DNA from: an uncultured Lentibacter sp.
GTDB lineage: Bacteria; Pseudomonadota; Alphaproteobacteria; Rhodobacterales; Rhodobacteraceae
Assembly: GCF_937123735.1 (NCBI RefSeq)
Contig: NZ_CAKZKL010000034.1
Location: 18,070-82,069, forward strand
Length of the DNA stretch: 64,000 nt
Direction: 5' to 3'
The notes beneath the pieces are model-generated. The model saw only the letters and a program-made list of their open reading frames with translations. It was not told where the DNA came from and did no database searches. Made by a program: the position numbers and the translations under genes. Within the stretch, counting starts at the first letter, position 1, and every line of letters starts with the position of its first letter. Below, one piece after another: positions 1 through 9,141 of the stretch.

Positions 1-1
1 G

Positions 2-244
2 CACTATATCCTGCCGTCCTGGGTCAACTGGTTCAGCGCCAACATCGGTATTCACCATATCCACCACCTCTACAGCCGGATTCCTTTTTACCGTCTGCCC
101 GAGGTTCTGCGCGAAAATGCCGAGCTGGCCGAGATCAACCGGATGACAATCCGCGAGAGCTTCGCAAGCGTGCGCCTCCATTTGTGGGATGAAACCAACA
201 AGCGCCTGTTGTCCTTCCGCGAGGCCCGCAGCCTCGCCGCCTAG
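2..244 (+). CDS. Fatty acid desaturase, C-terminal fragment (5' truncated by window)
   Basis: The window opens inside a reading frame that ends with TAG at 242-244. The 80 visible residues contain GIHHIHHLYSRIPFYRLPE, which has the HxxHH form of the third histidine box that binds the di-iron centre of membrane fatty-acid desaturases. The residues after it are the usual short cytoplasmic tail (LPEVLRENAEL). The enzyme class would introduce a double bond into an acyl chain in the inner membrane. The N-terminus, the first two His boxes and the membrane spans lie outside the window, so regiospecificity cannot be judged. Confidence 0.85.
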   Translation, partial: HYILPSWVNWFSANIGIHHIHHLYSRIPFYRLPEVLRENAELAEINRMTIRESFASVRLHLWDETNKRLLSFREARSLAA

Positions 245-296
245 GCTTTATGGTCCAAAATCGTAGGGTGCGCATTTACTGCGCACCTCCCTATGC

Positions 297-572
297 CTAA
301 AGCAGCTTCGCCAGCCGCATCGCGACAGTCATATTCCCCGAAACTTTCAGCTTCCCCGTCATAACACCGGTCATCGCGTTGAGCTTTCCTCTCAGCAGCT
401 TCCCAAGGTTTTCCTTGCTGATCTTCAAGGTGCAGTCCGTGTCCTGATCCTGCGTCAGCACAGCTTCCCCCTTCAGAATGATCACACCATCCGAACCACA
501 GTCAAACTTGAGCGACCCTTCAAAGCTCTTCCCCTCAAGCCCGCGTGAGATACCTTTTGCCATGTCCTGCAT
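297..572 (-). CDS. SCP2 sterol-binding-like small protein
   Basis: A 91-92 residue protein resembling the SCP-2 lipid-transfer fold: SLKFDCGSDGVIILKGEAV near the middle, then a DCTLKISKENLGKLL segment and a GKLNAMTGVMTGKLKVSGN motif. It probably binds lipids or acyl-CoA in the cytoplasm, but the ligand is unknown. Two adjacent ATGs are possible (575 and 572). GGAGG lies 3 nt from the first and 6 nt from the second, so 572 is preferred. It is monocistronic here, and its upstream region carries the triple GTGCAC element at 686-741. Confidence 0.75.
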   Translation of the reverse strand: MQDMAKGISRGLEGKSFEGSLKFDCGSDGVIILKGEAVLTQDQDTDCTLKISKENLGKLLRGKLNAMTGVMTGKLKVSGNMTVAMRLAKLL

Positions 573-685
573 CATATGCCTCCCTAAAATGCCCGCATCA
601 TGACGTGGTTTTACAATCTACACCGCCCTAACCTCACGGCAGGCGCACGCTGCATTACCTAATTTTCTCTTAACGCAGAGCCGGA

Positions 686-741
686 TCAGGGGGTGCACGC
701 TTCGTGCACGGGGTGTGCACGCATATCACCCCCCCTGTTTT
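686..741 (+). repeat. Intergenic element copy A: three GTGCAC palindromes at 11-bp spacing
   Basis: GTGCAC occurs at 693-698, 704-709 and 715-720, an exact 11-bp period. It is followed by CGCATATCACCCCCCCTGTTTT. A second copy lies inverted at 30589-30643, with three substitutions and one C indel over about 55 bp. Copy A lies upstream of the SCP2-like gene and downstream of argG. The helical phasing suggests cooperative protein binding on one DNA face. The binder is not known. Confidence 0.7.
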
Positions 742-855
742 GGTGTTGCAGCACTCGTTAACCCTGCGGAACGCACCCCTAACAAAAGCAAAGCGAGCCC
801 ATGCTATACTGCACAGACCCGCTTGATTTTGTTCAGTTTTCCACGCCCGAAAGGA

Positions 856-2073
856 CTATTTGAACCGACGATTCCGTGTTGCCAAAAGCTTGAGACGCAG
901 CGCATTGAGCTGGATGAATCCCGCCGCATCCTTCTGGTCATAGGCCCCGGCATCATCTTCAAAGGTCACATGCGCCTCCGAGTAGAGCGAGTGGTCTGAC
1001 CAGCGGCCAACACATGTCGCCGCGCCCTTATAGAGCTTGAGCCTGACAGTGCCCGTCACATGTTCCTGGCTCTTGTCGATCGCCGCTTGCAGCATTTCGC
1101 GCTCAGGGCTGAACCAGAAACCGTTGTAAATGAGCTCCGCATAGCGCGGCATCAGGCTGTCCTTGAGGTGGCCCGCGCCGCTGTCGAGTGTGATCTGCTC
1201 AATTCCACGGTGTGCCTCCAGAAGCACGGTGCCGCCGGGGGTTTCGTAGATGCCACGGCTCTTCATGCCCACAAAGCGGTTTTCAACAAAGTCGAGCCGC
1301 CCAATGCCGTGCTTTCCGCCCAATTCATTGAGCTTTGTCAGAAGGTTAGCCGGGCTGAGCGCCTCACCATTGATGCTCACGGCATCGCCTTTTTCAAAGC
1401 CCACCTCGATATATTCCGCCTCGTTCGGCGCATCTTCAGGCGCAACGGTGCGTTGGAAAACATAGTCCGGTGCCATCTCGGCCGGGTCTTCCAGAACCTT
1501 GCCTTCGCTTGAGGTGTGCAATAGGTTCGCATCCACAGAGAAGGGCGCTTCCCCGCGCTTGTCCTTGGCAATTGGAATCTGGTTTTTCTCAGCAAAATCA
1601 ATCAGCTTGGTGCGGCTGGTCAGGTCCCATTCCCGCCATGGCGCGATCACTTTTATATCGGGGTTGAGCGCATAACAGGCCAGCTCGAAGCGCACTTGGT
1701 CGTTGCCCTTGCCTGTCGCCCCATGGGCCACGGCATCCGCGCCCACGTCCTCGGCAATCTCGACAAGACGCTTGGAAATAAGGGGCCGCGCAATGGACGT
1801 GCCGAGCAGGTAAAGCCCCTCATAAACCGCATTCGCACGGAACATCGGGAAGACAAAATCGCGCACAAATTCCTCGCGCAGGTCTTCGATATAGATGTCT
1901 TTCACACCCATCATCTCGGCTTTCTTGCGGGCGGGTTCAAGCTCCTCGCCTTGTCCCAGATCGGCGGTGAAGGTCACAACCTCACAGCCATATTCCGTCT
2001 CAAGCCATTTGAGAATGATGGAGGTGTCCAAACCACCAGAATACGCAAGGACAACTTTCTTGGGAGCCGACAT
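856..2073 (-). CDS. argG: Argininosuccinate synthase
   Basis: This enzyme condenses citrulline and aspartate with ATP to argininosuccinate in arginine biosynthesis (cytoplasm). The N-terminus reads [18 protein letters not shown], whose SGGLDTS is the N-type ATP-pyrophosphatase loop. Downstream motifs such as [16 protein letters not shown] and YETPGGTVL are typical of the family. The length of 405 residues is normal. Tandem ATGs lie at 2076 and 2073; AGAGGAAA fits the second best. The frame stays open far upstream through ilvA antisense, but the family N-terminus fixes the start here. It is divergent from ilvA. Confidence 0.97.
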   Translation of the reverse strand: MSAPKKVVLAYSGGLDTSIILKWLETEYGCEVVTFTADLGQGEELEPARKKAEMMGVKDIYIEDLREEFVRDFVFPMFRANAVYEGLYLLGTSIARPLISKRLVEIAEDVGADAVAHGATGKGNDQVRFELACYALNPDIKVIAPWREWDLTSRTKLIDFAEKNQIPIAKDKRGEAPFSVDANLLHTSSEGKVLEDPAEMAPDYVFQRTVAPEDAPNEAEYIEVGFEKGDAVSINGEALSPANLLTKLNELGGKHGIGRLDFVENRFVGMKSRGIYETPGGTVLLEAHRGIEQITLDSGAGHLKDSLMPRYAELIYNGFWFSPEREMLQAAIDKSQEHVTGTVRLKLYKGAATCVGRWSDHSLYSEAHVTFEDDAGAYDQKDAAGFIQLNALRLKLLATRNRRFK

Positions 2074-2175
2074 CATGATTTCCTCTTGTCTCGTTTGCCG
2101 CGAGGTAGCTGTTTTTGCGCCCCTCTGCAAGCGCAGCCCCTTGCTTTGCGAGGCTTCGTGGTAGAATAAAAACAG

Positions 2176-3417
2176 ATGGATACAATGAAAACAGCCTCCC
2201 GCCAGATCGCAAACCAGCTGCGCGCCGTGTTTGAGCCGACCCCGCTCCAGCGCAACGCACATTTGTCCGAGCTGTATGAGGCCGATATTCTGCTCAAACG
2301 CGAAGATCTGACCCCCGTGCGCTCCTACAAAATTCGTGGTGCCTTCAACGCGATGACCGAGGCCATGAAAGGCCATGAAGCGCCACCGCTTTTTGTGTGC
2401 GCAAGTGCGGGAAACCATGCGCAAGGTGTTGCTTTCATGTGCAAATACCTTGGTGCGCGGGGGCGTATTTTCATGCCCGTCACCACGCCGAGCCAGAAGA
2501 TACTGAAAACCAAGACCTTCGGTGGAGGGTTGATCGAAATTGAGCTTGTGGGTGACTATTTTGACGAAACGCTTGCCGCGGCCAAAGCCTATTGCGAGGC
2601 TGAGGCGGGTGTCTTCCTGCCGCCGTTTGATGCCGAAGATGTCATCATGGGCCAGTCCACGGTGGCTGCTGAAATTGAAGAACAGCTGGGAAGCCAAGCC
2701 CCCGATCTTATCGTGCTACCGGTGGGCGGCGGGGGGTTGTCGGCGGGTGTGACAGCCTATTTTGGGCGTGAAACCAATTACGCTTTTGTAGAGCCATCAG
2801 GCGGTGCCTGTCTGGCTGCGGCGCAAGCCGCCGGCAAGCCTGTGCCTCTGCCCACGGTGGATTCCTTCGTAGATGGGGCGGCTGTAGCCGAAATCGGTCA
2901 GCTCACGTTTGCAAAGCTGCACCCCTTCAAAGATCAGACCCATCTTCAGATTGACGAAGACAGGCTCTGCACCACGCTGATTGAAATGCTCAATATAGAA
3001 GGCGTCGTGCTGGAGCCCGCAGGCGCTTTGACCATCGACGCGCTCAAGGATATGCGCGACGAGATCAAGGGCAAAACCGTGGTCTGTATCGTTTCGGGCA
3101 GCAACTTTGATTTCGAGCGCTTGCCCGAAGTCAAAGAACGCGCCCAGCGTTACTCCGGCCTGAAGAAATACTTCATCCTGAGGATGCCCCAGCGCCCCGG
3201 CGCGCTTAAGGATTTCCTCGGTTTTCTCGGCCCGCATGACGACATTACGCGCTTTGAATATCTCAAGAAATCCGCGCGCAACTTCGGCTCTGTTCTGATC
3301 GGGATCGAGACCGACACGCCCGAGAGCTTTGAGCGGCTCATGAAGCTGGCAAACGATAAAGGCTTCAGCGCACGCGACATCACAAACGACGAGGTGCTCG
3401 CCTCATTTCTCGTCTAA
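2176..3417 (+). CDS. ilvA: Threonine dehydratase, biosynthetic type with short ACT-like tail
   Basis: PLP enzyme converting L-threonine to 2-oxobutanoate, the first step of isoleucine synthesis. [11 protein letters not shown] carries the PLP-binding lysine, SAGNHAQG follows, and [10 protein letters not shown] is the phosphate-binding glycine loop. The last ~80 residues ([20 protein letters not shown]) form one ACT-like regulatory domain, as in the ~410-residue Gram-positive-type enzymes rather than the two-ACT E. coli form. The ATG at 2176 or the one three codons later could be the start; no strong SD is visible. The 3' end overlaps the convergent cca gene by 15 bp. Confidence 0.93.
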   Translation: MDTMKTASRQIANQLRAVFEPTPLQRNAHLSELYEADILLKREDLTPVRSYKIRGAFNAMTEAMKGHEAPPLFVCASAGNHAQGVAFMCKYLGARGRIFMPVTTPSQKILKTKTFGGGLIEIELVGDYFDETLAAAKAYCEAEAGVFLPPFDAEDVIMGQSTVAAEIEEQLGSQAPDLIVLPVGGGGLSAGVTAYFGRETNYAFVEPSGGACLAAAQAAGKPVPLPTVDSFVDGAAVAEIGQLTFAKLHPFKDQTHLQIDEDRLCTTLIEMLNIEGVVLEPAGALTIDALKDMRDEIKGKTVVCIVSGSNFDFERLPEVKERAQRYSGLKKYFILRMPQRPGALKDFLGFLGPHDDITRFEYLKKSARNFGSVLIGIETDTPESFERLMKLANDKGFSARDITNDEVLASFLV

Positions 3418-4536
3418 GAGCGCCTCTCTTGAAAGCGTGAATCCCGAGCCAATCCAGCGCTGCTCCGCCTGTTTCAAGGCATCTCCCAAAGCCTTGCCTT
3501 CAAGCTCGGGAAAGTCCTTTGCAACCAGTGGAAACTGCGCCTTCCCAGCAGCGTCGAGCCCAGCAAATGAGGGCTCGCCACCACAGAGCGCCGCCCGTAA
3601 AACCACAGCACTTTGTGCAACTTCAGCACCTTCGCGATACGCCAGCTCGGCGGCGCTTTCAGCACTCCAGGCAAAGCGGCGCAACATGTCAAACAGCCGC
3701 CGGTCTTTCTTGGAGAGCCGCAAGGGCAGGTGGCCGGCAAAAGCCATCAGAGCTGCAAGCCGCGCAACAGGCGTAGCGCTGCCACCCAGCATGACAAACC
3801 GCTGCAAAACAGGCAGGCTGGCACCCGGCAACACACGCACCAGAACGCCCGAGCCTTGCAGCGCCCCAAGCACCTTCAAAGGGTGCGCGGCCCCCAGAGT
3901 TTTAAGCACCTCTGCGGTGATCCGCTCGGTTGAAACATGGCGCAAACCATAGCTCAGCCGCGCGGCAGCCAGCAAAGCGTCAGGGTCTATCGCTTCAGGT
4001 CCGAAGCCAAGCTGGGCAGCAAATCGAAAGAGCCGCAAAATGCGCAGATAATCTTCCCTAATCCGTTCATCAGGCGCGCCAACAAAACAGATTTTGCGCG
4101 CAGCAATATCGGCCAGGCCACCCGTTGGATCACTCAGCTTTCCGGCCCGATCTGCATAGAGCGCGTTCATGCGGAAATCGCGCCGCGCGGCATCCTCTTC
4201 CAGGCTCTCGGAAAAGGCAACGACAGCGTGCCGCCCGTCGGTTTCTACATCTTTGCGAAAGGTCGTCACCTCAAGCACAGAGCCGCCGCCAACAACGGTC
4301 ACGGTGCCGTGCTCTATACCTGTGGGAACGGGCTTATACCCCAGCGCTTTGGCAGCCCCGATAACGGCTTCGGGCCGCGCGCTTGTGGCAATATCAAGGT
4401 CCGTCACGGGCAGGCCAAGCAGCGCATTGCGCACACAGCCGCCGACAAAATAGGCCTTGGCCCCGCCAGCCTCTAGTGCGCTTAGTAGCGCCTGTGCCGC
4501 ACGGTCTTCCAGCCAGTGTCCTGATACCTGTGTCAC
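3403..4536 (-). CDS. cca: CCA tRNA nucleotidyltransferase / poly(A) polymerase family
   Basis: Class II nucleotidyltransferase that adds or repairs the 3'-CCA of tRNAs, or a related poly(A) polymerase. The head domain has YFVGGCVRNALLGLPVTDLD (GG...R and the metal-binding DxD-type motif). It is followed by RRDFRMNALY and REDYLRILRLFRFAAQLGF, the neck motif. The start is chosen at GTG 4536 because its GTGA overlaps the stop of the upstream NUDIX gene, which implies translational coupling. This gives 377 residues. It is the last gene of the hslO-NUDIX-cca operon. Confidence 0.9.
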   Translation of the reverse strand: MTQVSGHWLEDRAAQALLSALEAGGAKAYFVGGCVRNALLGLPVTDLDIATSARPEAVIGAAKALGYKPVPTGIEHGTVTVVGGGSVLEVTTFRKDVETDGRHAVVAFSESLEEDAARRDFRMNALYADRAGKLSDPTGGLADIAARKICFVGAPDERIREDYLRILRLFRFAAQLGFGPEAIDPDALLAAARLSYGLRHVSTERITAEVLKTLGAAHPLKVLGALQGSGVLVRVLPGASLPVLQRFVMLGGSATPVARLAALMAFAGHLPLRLSKKDRRLFDMLRRFAWSAESAAELAYREGAEVAQSAVVLRAALCGGEPSFAGLDAAGKAQFPLVAKDFPELEGKALGDALKQAEQRWIGSGFTLSREALLDEK

Positions 4537-5144
4537 CCCGAAATCCGCTCTGCAAAGCCCAGCGTCATGCGCGCCGTCGCGCCCCAAATGTAATGCGGCC
4601 CGTAGGGGATTGTGTAGTATTTTCGCAAGCTGCCCCGAAACAACCTTTGTTGCACCGCATATTTGCGCGGATCGCTCAGGTGGGCCAAAGGCGCAAAGAT
4701 GATTTCTTCCACCTCGCCTTTGTCAAGAATGGGGGCAAAATCACCCTTAACGAAGCCAAGAACCGGCTGAACAGAGAAGCCGGTGACCGTTAGGTGCTTT
4801 GGCAGTGTTCCCAGCAACTCCACTTGTTGAGGGGGCAGGCCAACTTCTTCCTGGGCCTCGCGCAGCGCGGTGGCTTCTATGGAGCCGTCAGCGGCCTCGA
4901 CCTTCCCGCCCGGAAAGGCGATCTGACCCGGATGATGGCGCAGGTGCTGTGCACGTTTTGTCAAAACAACACAGAGCGTGCCGCCCTGCTCGACCAATGC
5001 AATCAGGACAGCCGCTGGGCTGTTTATACCTTGCTCAACAGGAATCACATCTGGGTTGAGGTCATAGTCAGAGGAGGTCGCTCCCGGCTTGGCCAGAACG
5101 GCCCTTATGGCAGCAATCTCTTTCACCCGGTTACTGCGCTTCAA
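4533..5144 (-). CDS. NUDIX hydrolase, CoA pyrophosphatase-like (NudL type)
   Basis: A 203-residue NUDIX protein. The conserved LTKRAQHLRHHPGQIAFPGGK region is the UPF0035-type signature of peroxisomal and bacterial CoA diphosphatases. It runs into a full Nudix box (GGKVEA...ATALREAQEEVGL), whose REAQEE glutamates bind the metal. It is likely to cleave CoA or acyl-CoA pyrophosphates. It overlaps hslO by 14 bp upstream and cca by 4 bp (GTGA) downstream, so the three genes form one coupled operon. Confidence 0.88.
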   Translation of the reverse strand: MKRSNRVKEIAAIRAVLAKPGATSSDYDLNPDVIPVEQGINSPAAVLIALVEQGGTLCVVLTKRAQHLRHHPGQIAFPGGKVEAADGSIEATALREAQEEVGLPPQQVELLGTLPKHLTVTGFSVQPVLGFVKGDFAPILDKGEVEEIIFAPLAHLSDPRKYAVQQRLFRGSLRKYYTIPYGPHYIWGATARMTLGFAERISG

Positions 5145-6093
5145 GCCCGACAGTTGACGGATCCAGTTCGAAATGACGGTTGCAGAACTGGCAGTCTGCG
5201 GTCACCTTCCCATCTTCGGTTGTCATCTTTTCAATATCTTTGACGCCATAAATCGAGAGGCTCTGGCGCACACGCTCTTCTGAGCAGGTGCAGCCAAATT
5301 GCACCTCACGAGGCTCGTAGACCGCGGGCTCTTCCTCGTGAAAGAGTCGCCAGACAAGCTCGGCAGGCGCAACAAAAGGGCCTATCAGCTCGAGGCTTTC
5401 AACCGTGTTGAGCAAGTGGTTGACCCTGTTCCAGTCTTCATCCTTGCGCTGGGCATGGTCTCTCTGTGCGGCCTCGCTGTCGGCGTTGCGACCTTCGCTC
5501 TTGAGCGATTTGGGCAGATGTTGCAAAAGCATACCTGCCGCACGCCACTGGGTGCCCTTATCTTTCATGTAGGTTTCGCCATGCTCGACAATCAACTTGG
5601 TTGCGATCTGCTCTGAGGCGGCAAAATAGCCCTCGGCAGCTTCGGCAATAGACGCGCCTTCCAGAGGGGCCAGCGCCTGATAGGGTTTTGTTCCCTTCCC
5701 TTCGTCAATCAGCACCGCAAAATAGCCTTTGCCAAGTTGATCAAAGGGTTTGCCATCTGTGATGCGCGTGCGGTCATAGCTTGCATAGGCGCGGATACTT
5801 GCGGGGGCGTTGAGTTCGGCAGGTGCGAAATAATCGGTCGCAATCATGCGCACGGGGCCATCTGTCTGCACCTGTAAAGAGAGCTTCCACTTGGATTCAA
5901 CCATGCTTCCAAGCAGGGCTGTGATGATAACCATTTCGGAAATCAGGGATTCCACCTGCTTGGGGTAATCGTGCTGAGCCAAAATATCGTTCACAGTCTG
6001 GTCAAGGCGCACAATGCGACCCCGGCAATCAGAAATTCTGAGCTCAAAGGGCAGGACTTTTTCGTCCCAAATTTTGTTTTCCGTGTTTTCCAT
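5131..6093 (-). CDS. hslO: Hsp33 redox-regulated chaperonin
   Basis: Cytoplasmic holdase chaperone activated when oxidation releases its zinc. The C-terminal zinc site is visible as FGCTCSEERV followed ~30 residues later by DCQFCNRHF, a CxC...CxxC arrangement. The N-terminal domain contains RGRIVRLDQTVNDILAQHDY and GSMVESKWKLSLQVQ, typical of the family. The start is set at ATG 6093; a GTG at 6126 would add 11 residues without family support. It is the first gene of the hslO-NUDIX-cca operon. Confidence 0.92.
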   Translation of the reverse strand: MENTENKIWDEKVLPFELRISDCRGRIVRLDQTVNDILAQHDYPKQVESLISEMVIITALLGSMVESKWKLSLQVQTDGPVRMIATDYFAPAELNAPASIRAYASYDRTRITDGKPFDQLGKGYFAVLIDEGKGTKPYQALAPLEGASIAEAAEGYFAASEQIATKLIVEHGETYMKDKGTQWRAAGMLLQHLPKSLKSEGRNADSEAAQRDHAQRKDEDWNRVNHLLNTVESLELIGPFVAPAELVWRLFHEEEPAVYEPREVQFGCTCSEERVRQSLSIYGVKDIEKMTTEDGKVTADCQFCNRHFELDPSTVGLEAQ

Positions 6094-6161
6094 AAGGCCA
6101 AACCAATCCGTGTGTTTGCCCAGCACCTAATCGCCCAAGCCGGCCAGCGCAAGGCAAGGGA

Positions 6162-7427
6162 TCAGGTTTTGGTGCCAGAAAACTCTAGCAGAATGGCAGA
6201 AATGTCATCCGAAAAGTCGCGGGCGCCTGCAAATGTATCCAACTCAAAAAGAAGCGCATCCAGCAAGGCGGGCCCACGTTTGTCTTGCCAGTTTTTGAAA
6301 AAACAGATGACATTTGCATCATCATAAAACGCACCAGCCTCGTTCATACATTCGGGCACACCATCAGAGTAAACGGCGAGCCGGTCTCCCGGATTGAGGC
6401 AGATCTCAAATTGCTCATAGCTGGCATCGGGCACAAGCCCGACCGGCAGGCCGCCACTGCCCACAAACTCGACATCACCGCTTGCGCGCTGCACAAGCGG
6501 ATGGGGGTGGCCGGCTTGGCTGGCGGTTACTTTGCCGGTTTTCAGGTTGGCCACGGCATAAACAAGCGTAAAATAATGCTCAGTGGTCATCTCTTTGAGA
6601 ACGAGGTTGTTGAGCCTTGCCACAACTTGGCTGGGCGGTATCGGCGCAAAAATATCGCCTTCACAACGCTCTATGGCTATATTTTGTTCCTTTGATGCTG
6701 ATGACATATACCCCGCCAGACGTGCGGTCATAAGGGCAGAGCTGATGCCATGGCCAGATACATCAATCGCAAAAATTCCAATCTCCTCTTCGTTGATCGG
6801 AAAATAGCCCACAAGATCGCCACCAACATGCCCACTGGATTGGAGCATCAAGGAAATCTCGGCGCTGCCAAAGTTTCTATAGCGCTCCCTTACCAGTGAC
6901 TGTTGCAGCTGTTTCGCCTCGATCAGGTCATTGTCGATTGTGGTATAAAGCGCTTTCAGCTCATCCAGAGTTGTGTTGATCAATTCGTTCTTGCGGGTGA
7001 GTTCGCGCTCCATATTGAGAATTCGCTCGCCCGCAACCAAACGCGCCCGCAGCTCGGCCGCGCTCACAGGTTTGGTCAGGAAATCATCGGCACCGGCATC
7101 AAGCCCCTGGGCAATTTCTGTTTTGTCGCTTTTTGAGGTGAGCAGAATGAAATATCCAAAGCGATCAGCATCCATGGCCTTGAAGCGACGGCAGAATTCG
7201 ATTCCGTCCATACCGGGCATCATCCAATCACTCACCACAAGATCAGGCTGCGAGGCTTCGCAAAACGCCAGCGCTTCATCTCCGCTTGAAACTTCGGCGA
7301 CTCGGTAGCCCCATTTTTTGAGGCTGGCGCGCAGGATGCTGCGTTGCAAACGGCTGTCATCAACGACAAGCACAAGGTTGCTTTCCGTTTCATGTGTTTC
7401 AACAGGGTTGCGACTGCTCTGACTCAT
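6162..7427 (-). CDS. Response regulator with SpoIIE/PP2C-type phosphatase output (RsbU-like)
   Basis: A 421-residue two-domain protein. The N-terminal receiver (about residues 18-135) has acidic pair D23/D24, phospho-acceptor D67 in VVSDWMMPGMDG, T97 and K119. A helical linker (MERELTRKNELINTTLDELKAL region) leads to a PPM/SpoIIE phosphatase with GGDLVGYF, DVSGHGISSAL, YSDGVPE and a terminal DDISAILLEF metal site. Such proteins dephosphorylate an anti-anti-sigma factor to control stress responses. No STAS or anti-sigma gene is in the window. A single-domain Hpt gene is transcribed divergently, suggesting a phosphorelay. Confidence 0.92.
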   Translation of the reverse strand: MSQSSRNPVETHETESNLVLVVDDSRLQRSILRASLKKWGYRVAEVSSGDEALAFCEASQPDLVVSDWMMPGMDGIEFCRRFKAMDADRFGYFILLTSKSDKTEIAQGLDAGADDFLTKPVSAAELRARLVAGERILNMERELTRKNELINTTLDELKALYTTIDNDLIEAKQLQQSLVRERYRNFGSAEISLMLQSSGHVGGDLVGYFPINEEEIGIFAIDVSGHGISSALMTARLAGYMSSASKEQNIAIERCEGDIFAPIPPSQVVARLNNLVLKEMTTEHYFTLVYAVANLKTGKVTASQAGHPHPLVQRASGDVEFVGSGGLPVGLVPDASYEQFEICLNPGDRLAVYSDGVPECMNEAGAFYDDANVICFFKNWQDKRGPALLDALLFELDTFAGARDFSDDISAILLEFSGTKT

Positions 7428-7582
7428 AAATCCCCTGAACGTCTTGCGTTCTTCTCCGGCCTCTTTCCATAGCCTGTTTGCTTTAAGCTCTCGTGAAGAA
7501 ATTCTCTCTCATTTTAGTGTTCTTTTAGCTTTCTCTTAACAGGTGGCTGTTAGAGTGCTTGGCACGAACTTGAGGTGTAGGC

Positions 7583-7894
7583 ATGATCAACTGGGATAAA
7601 GTGGAGGAACTTCGCCAAGATATCGGCGCAGAAGATTTTGGTGAAATCGTCGTTGTTTTTCTGGAGGAGGTCGAGCTTGAGCTCTCTTCCCTCGCTCAAA
7701 AGCCGGTGGAGGGTTTGGGCGCAAGTATGCATTTTCTCAAGGGCAGTGCCTTGAACCTCGGATTTGAGGAATTTGCAGAGAAATGTTCTCTTGCGGAAAA
7801 GTTGGCCGCAGAAAATAGCGCCGCCCAGATTGATCTGGTGGCGCTGCAATCATGTTATGACGCATCTATAGACGTCTTTTTGCAGAAAATCTGA
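7583..7894 (+). CDS. Single-domain histidine phosphotransfer (Hpt) protein
   Basis: A 103-residue all-helical protein with the Hpt motif HFLKGSALNLGF centred on H50. The upstream helix FGEIVVVFLEEVELELSSL is typical of Hpt bundles. It would relay phosphoryl groups between a sensor kinase and a receiver. The divergent REC-phosphatase gene (start 7427, 155 bp away) is the obvious partner, but this is inferred from position only. The start at ATG 7583 has GAGGTG about 8 nt upstream. Confidence 0.85.
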   Translation: MINWDKVEELRQDIGAEDFGEIVVVFLEEVELELSSLAQKPVEGLGASMHFLKGSALNLGFEEFAEKCSLAEKLAAENSAAQIDLVALQSCYDASIDVFLQKI

Positions 7895-7968
7895 GAGCCT
7901 GTCTCAAACTGAGTGCAGATAAGCTGTAATGCTGCTATATGTTTGCGCAAAATAGCAGTGGGCAAAAC

Positions 7969-8466
7969 ATGCGGGCACTTATACACCTTGGAGCGCTTCT
8001 CGTTTTTGTGCTTCTTTCGGGCTGCGCGTCTACAAAGTATCGGACATATACTGGCCCCGAGATCACTCAGTTGGTTGTCGAAAAGGAGGCACGCAGGCTT
8101 TACCTATTGAGCGGGCAAGACGTTATAAAGACTTATAAAATTGGCCTTGGGTTTAGTCCTGTTGGGCATAAGGCGGTTGAAGGCGACGGGCGCACACCGG
8201 AAGGGCGCTACATCATTAACCGCCGAAACCCTAACAGTCAGTTTTATCTCTCAATCGGGATATCGTATCCCAACTCCCAAGACATAGCGCGGGCGCGCAA
8301 GCTGGGAAAAAGCCCCGGCGGCGATATCTTTATTCATGGACGCCCGGCAAAATACAGAAATGGCATTCGAGATTGGACAGCTGGCTGTATTGCTGTGAGT
8401 GATCGGGAGATGGAAGAAATTTATGCTATGGTCCGCAATGGCACGCCTATCTTGATCAAGAAATAG
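7969..8466 (+). CDS. L,D-transpeptidase (YkuD) lipoprotein
   Basis: Periplasmic lipoprotein predicted to form or break 3-3 peptidoglycan cross-links or attach proteins. From ATG 7969 the product begins MRALIHLGALLVFVLLSGC, a compact lipoprotein signal ending in an LSGC lipobox. An upstream ATG at 7939 would add ten polar residues and is less likely. The YkuD domain covers the rest: ITQLVVEKEARRLYLLSG, GRTPEGRYIINRR, IFIHGRPA, and the catalytic DWTAGCIAVSD, with the cysteine in the usual S/TxGC position. Confidence 0.88.
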   Translation: MRALIHLGALLVFVLLSGCASTKYRTYTGPEITQLVVEKEARRLYLLSGQDVIKTYKIGLGFSPVGHKAVEGDGRTPEGRYIINRRNPNSQFYLSIGISYPNSQDIARARKLGKSPGGDIFIHGRPAKYRNGIRDWTAGCIAVSDREMEEIYAMVRNGTPILIKK

Positions 8467-8471
8467 GCTAC

Positions 8472-9002
8472 TTATTCCGTTTCGGCACCCAAGCTGCCCA
8501 TCGTCAGAGTCCACCAGATTTTTCCGCTGGTTTCCTGATGCCATGCGAAGCCGAGATGTGTCGCGCGTTTATCGAGTAAGATTGCTCGGGTGTCTGCTTG
8601 GTCCATCCATGCGCCCAATGTTTCCAGCTCGGTTTCATAGGTTTCTGAAATCAATTCGCCAAGCGCCGTGCCCCCATAGCCCGCCCGCTTCACCCGATCA
8701 ATCGGGGAGGATCCATCTGATCCAAAATGCCAGGGACGATTTTGTGCTGCCATATCAAGAGAATGGGTTGCAGCGGCAGCATTTAGCTCAGCGCTCATTT
8801 CAACGTCTGAGGCCCCTGCCGCTTGCCGCAAAGCATTGACAGAGTCCAGAATGCGAAACTGGATCTTTCCGGAAGCGGCGTTTGAAATTCTGTAGAGTTT
8901 TGGAAGCGGTTTACCGTCGGCTCCGAGCTGTGATTGTGGGGGAGCGGTCGTGCAGCCACTGAGCAGCAGAACCGAAACAAGAATGGAAACAAGCAAGCGC
9001 AT
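8472..9002 (-). CDS. CAP/SCP-domain lipoprotein
   Basis: A 176-residue lipoprotein: MRLLVSILVSVLLLSGCTT is a signal peptide with the lipobox cysteine at C17. The body is a CAP (SCP/PR-1-like) domain: SVNALRQAAGASDVEMSAELNAAA, the histidine in THSLDMA, then ELISETYETELETLGAWMDQADTRAILLD and LGFAWH near the end. Bacterial CAP proteins sit in the envelope and some modulate cell-wall metabolism. The flanking L,D-transpeptidase genes are consistent with that, though no reaction can be assigned. It is convergent with the upstream transpeptidase. Confidence 0.85.
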   Translation of the reverse strand: MRLLVSILVSVLLLSGCTTAPPQSQLGADGKPLPKLYRISNAASGKIQFRILDSVNALRQAAGASDVEMSAELNAAAATHSLDMAAQNRPWHFGSDGSSPIDRVKRAGYGGTALGELISETYETELETLGAWMDQADTRAILLDKRATHLGFAWHQETSGKIWWTLTMGSLGAETE

Positions 9003-9141
9003 GGCAGCCCCTTCAGAAATCTACGATCTTTGGTTTAGCGGTGAATCGCCGATCAATCAAACGCGGATTACAAAGGTTTGAATTGCGAGCCCAGCCCATC
9101 CAACATATATGATTGAACGATCATTTTTCGGAGTTCATGCG

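Noticed and set aside
856..2697. 613-residue frame that includes argG plus ~200 upstream residues
   Set aside because: The extra part runs antisense through ilvA and precedes the family N-terminus [14 protein letters not shown] and its SD; argG starts at 2073.
4945..4955. Single GTGCAC hexamers elsewhere (e.g. near 4949, 25212, 27152)
   Set aside because: They occur singly at about the chance frequency, inside or next to coding sequence, without the 11-bp triple spacing or flanks.
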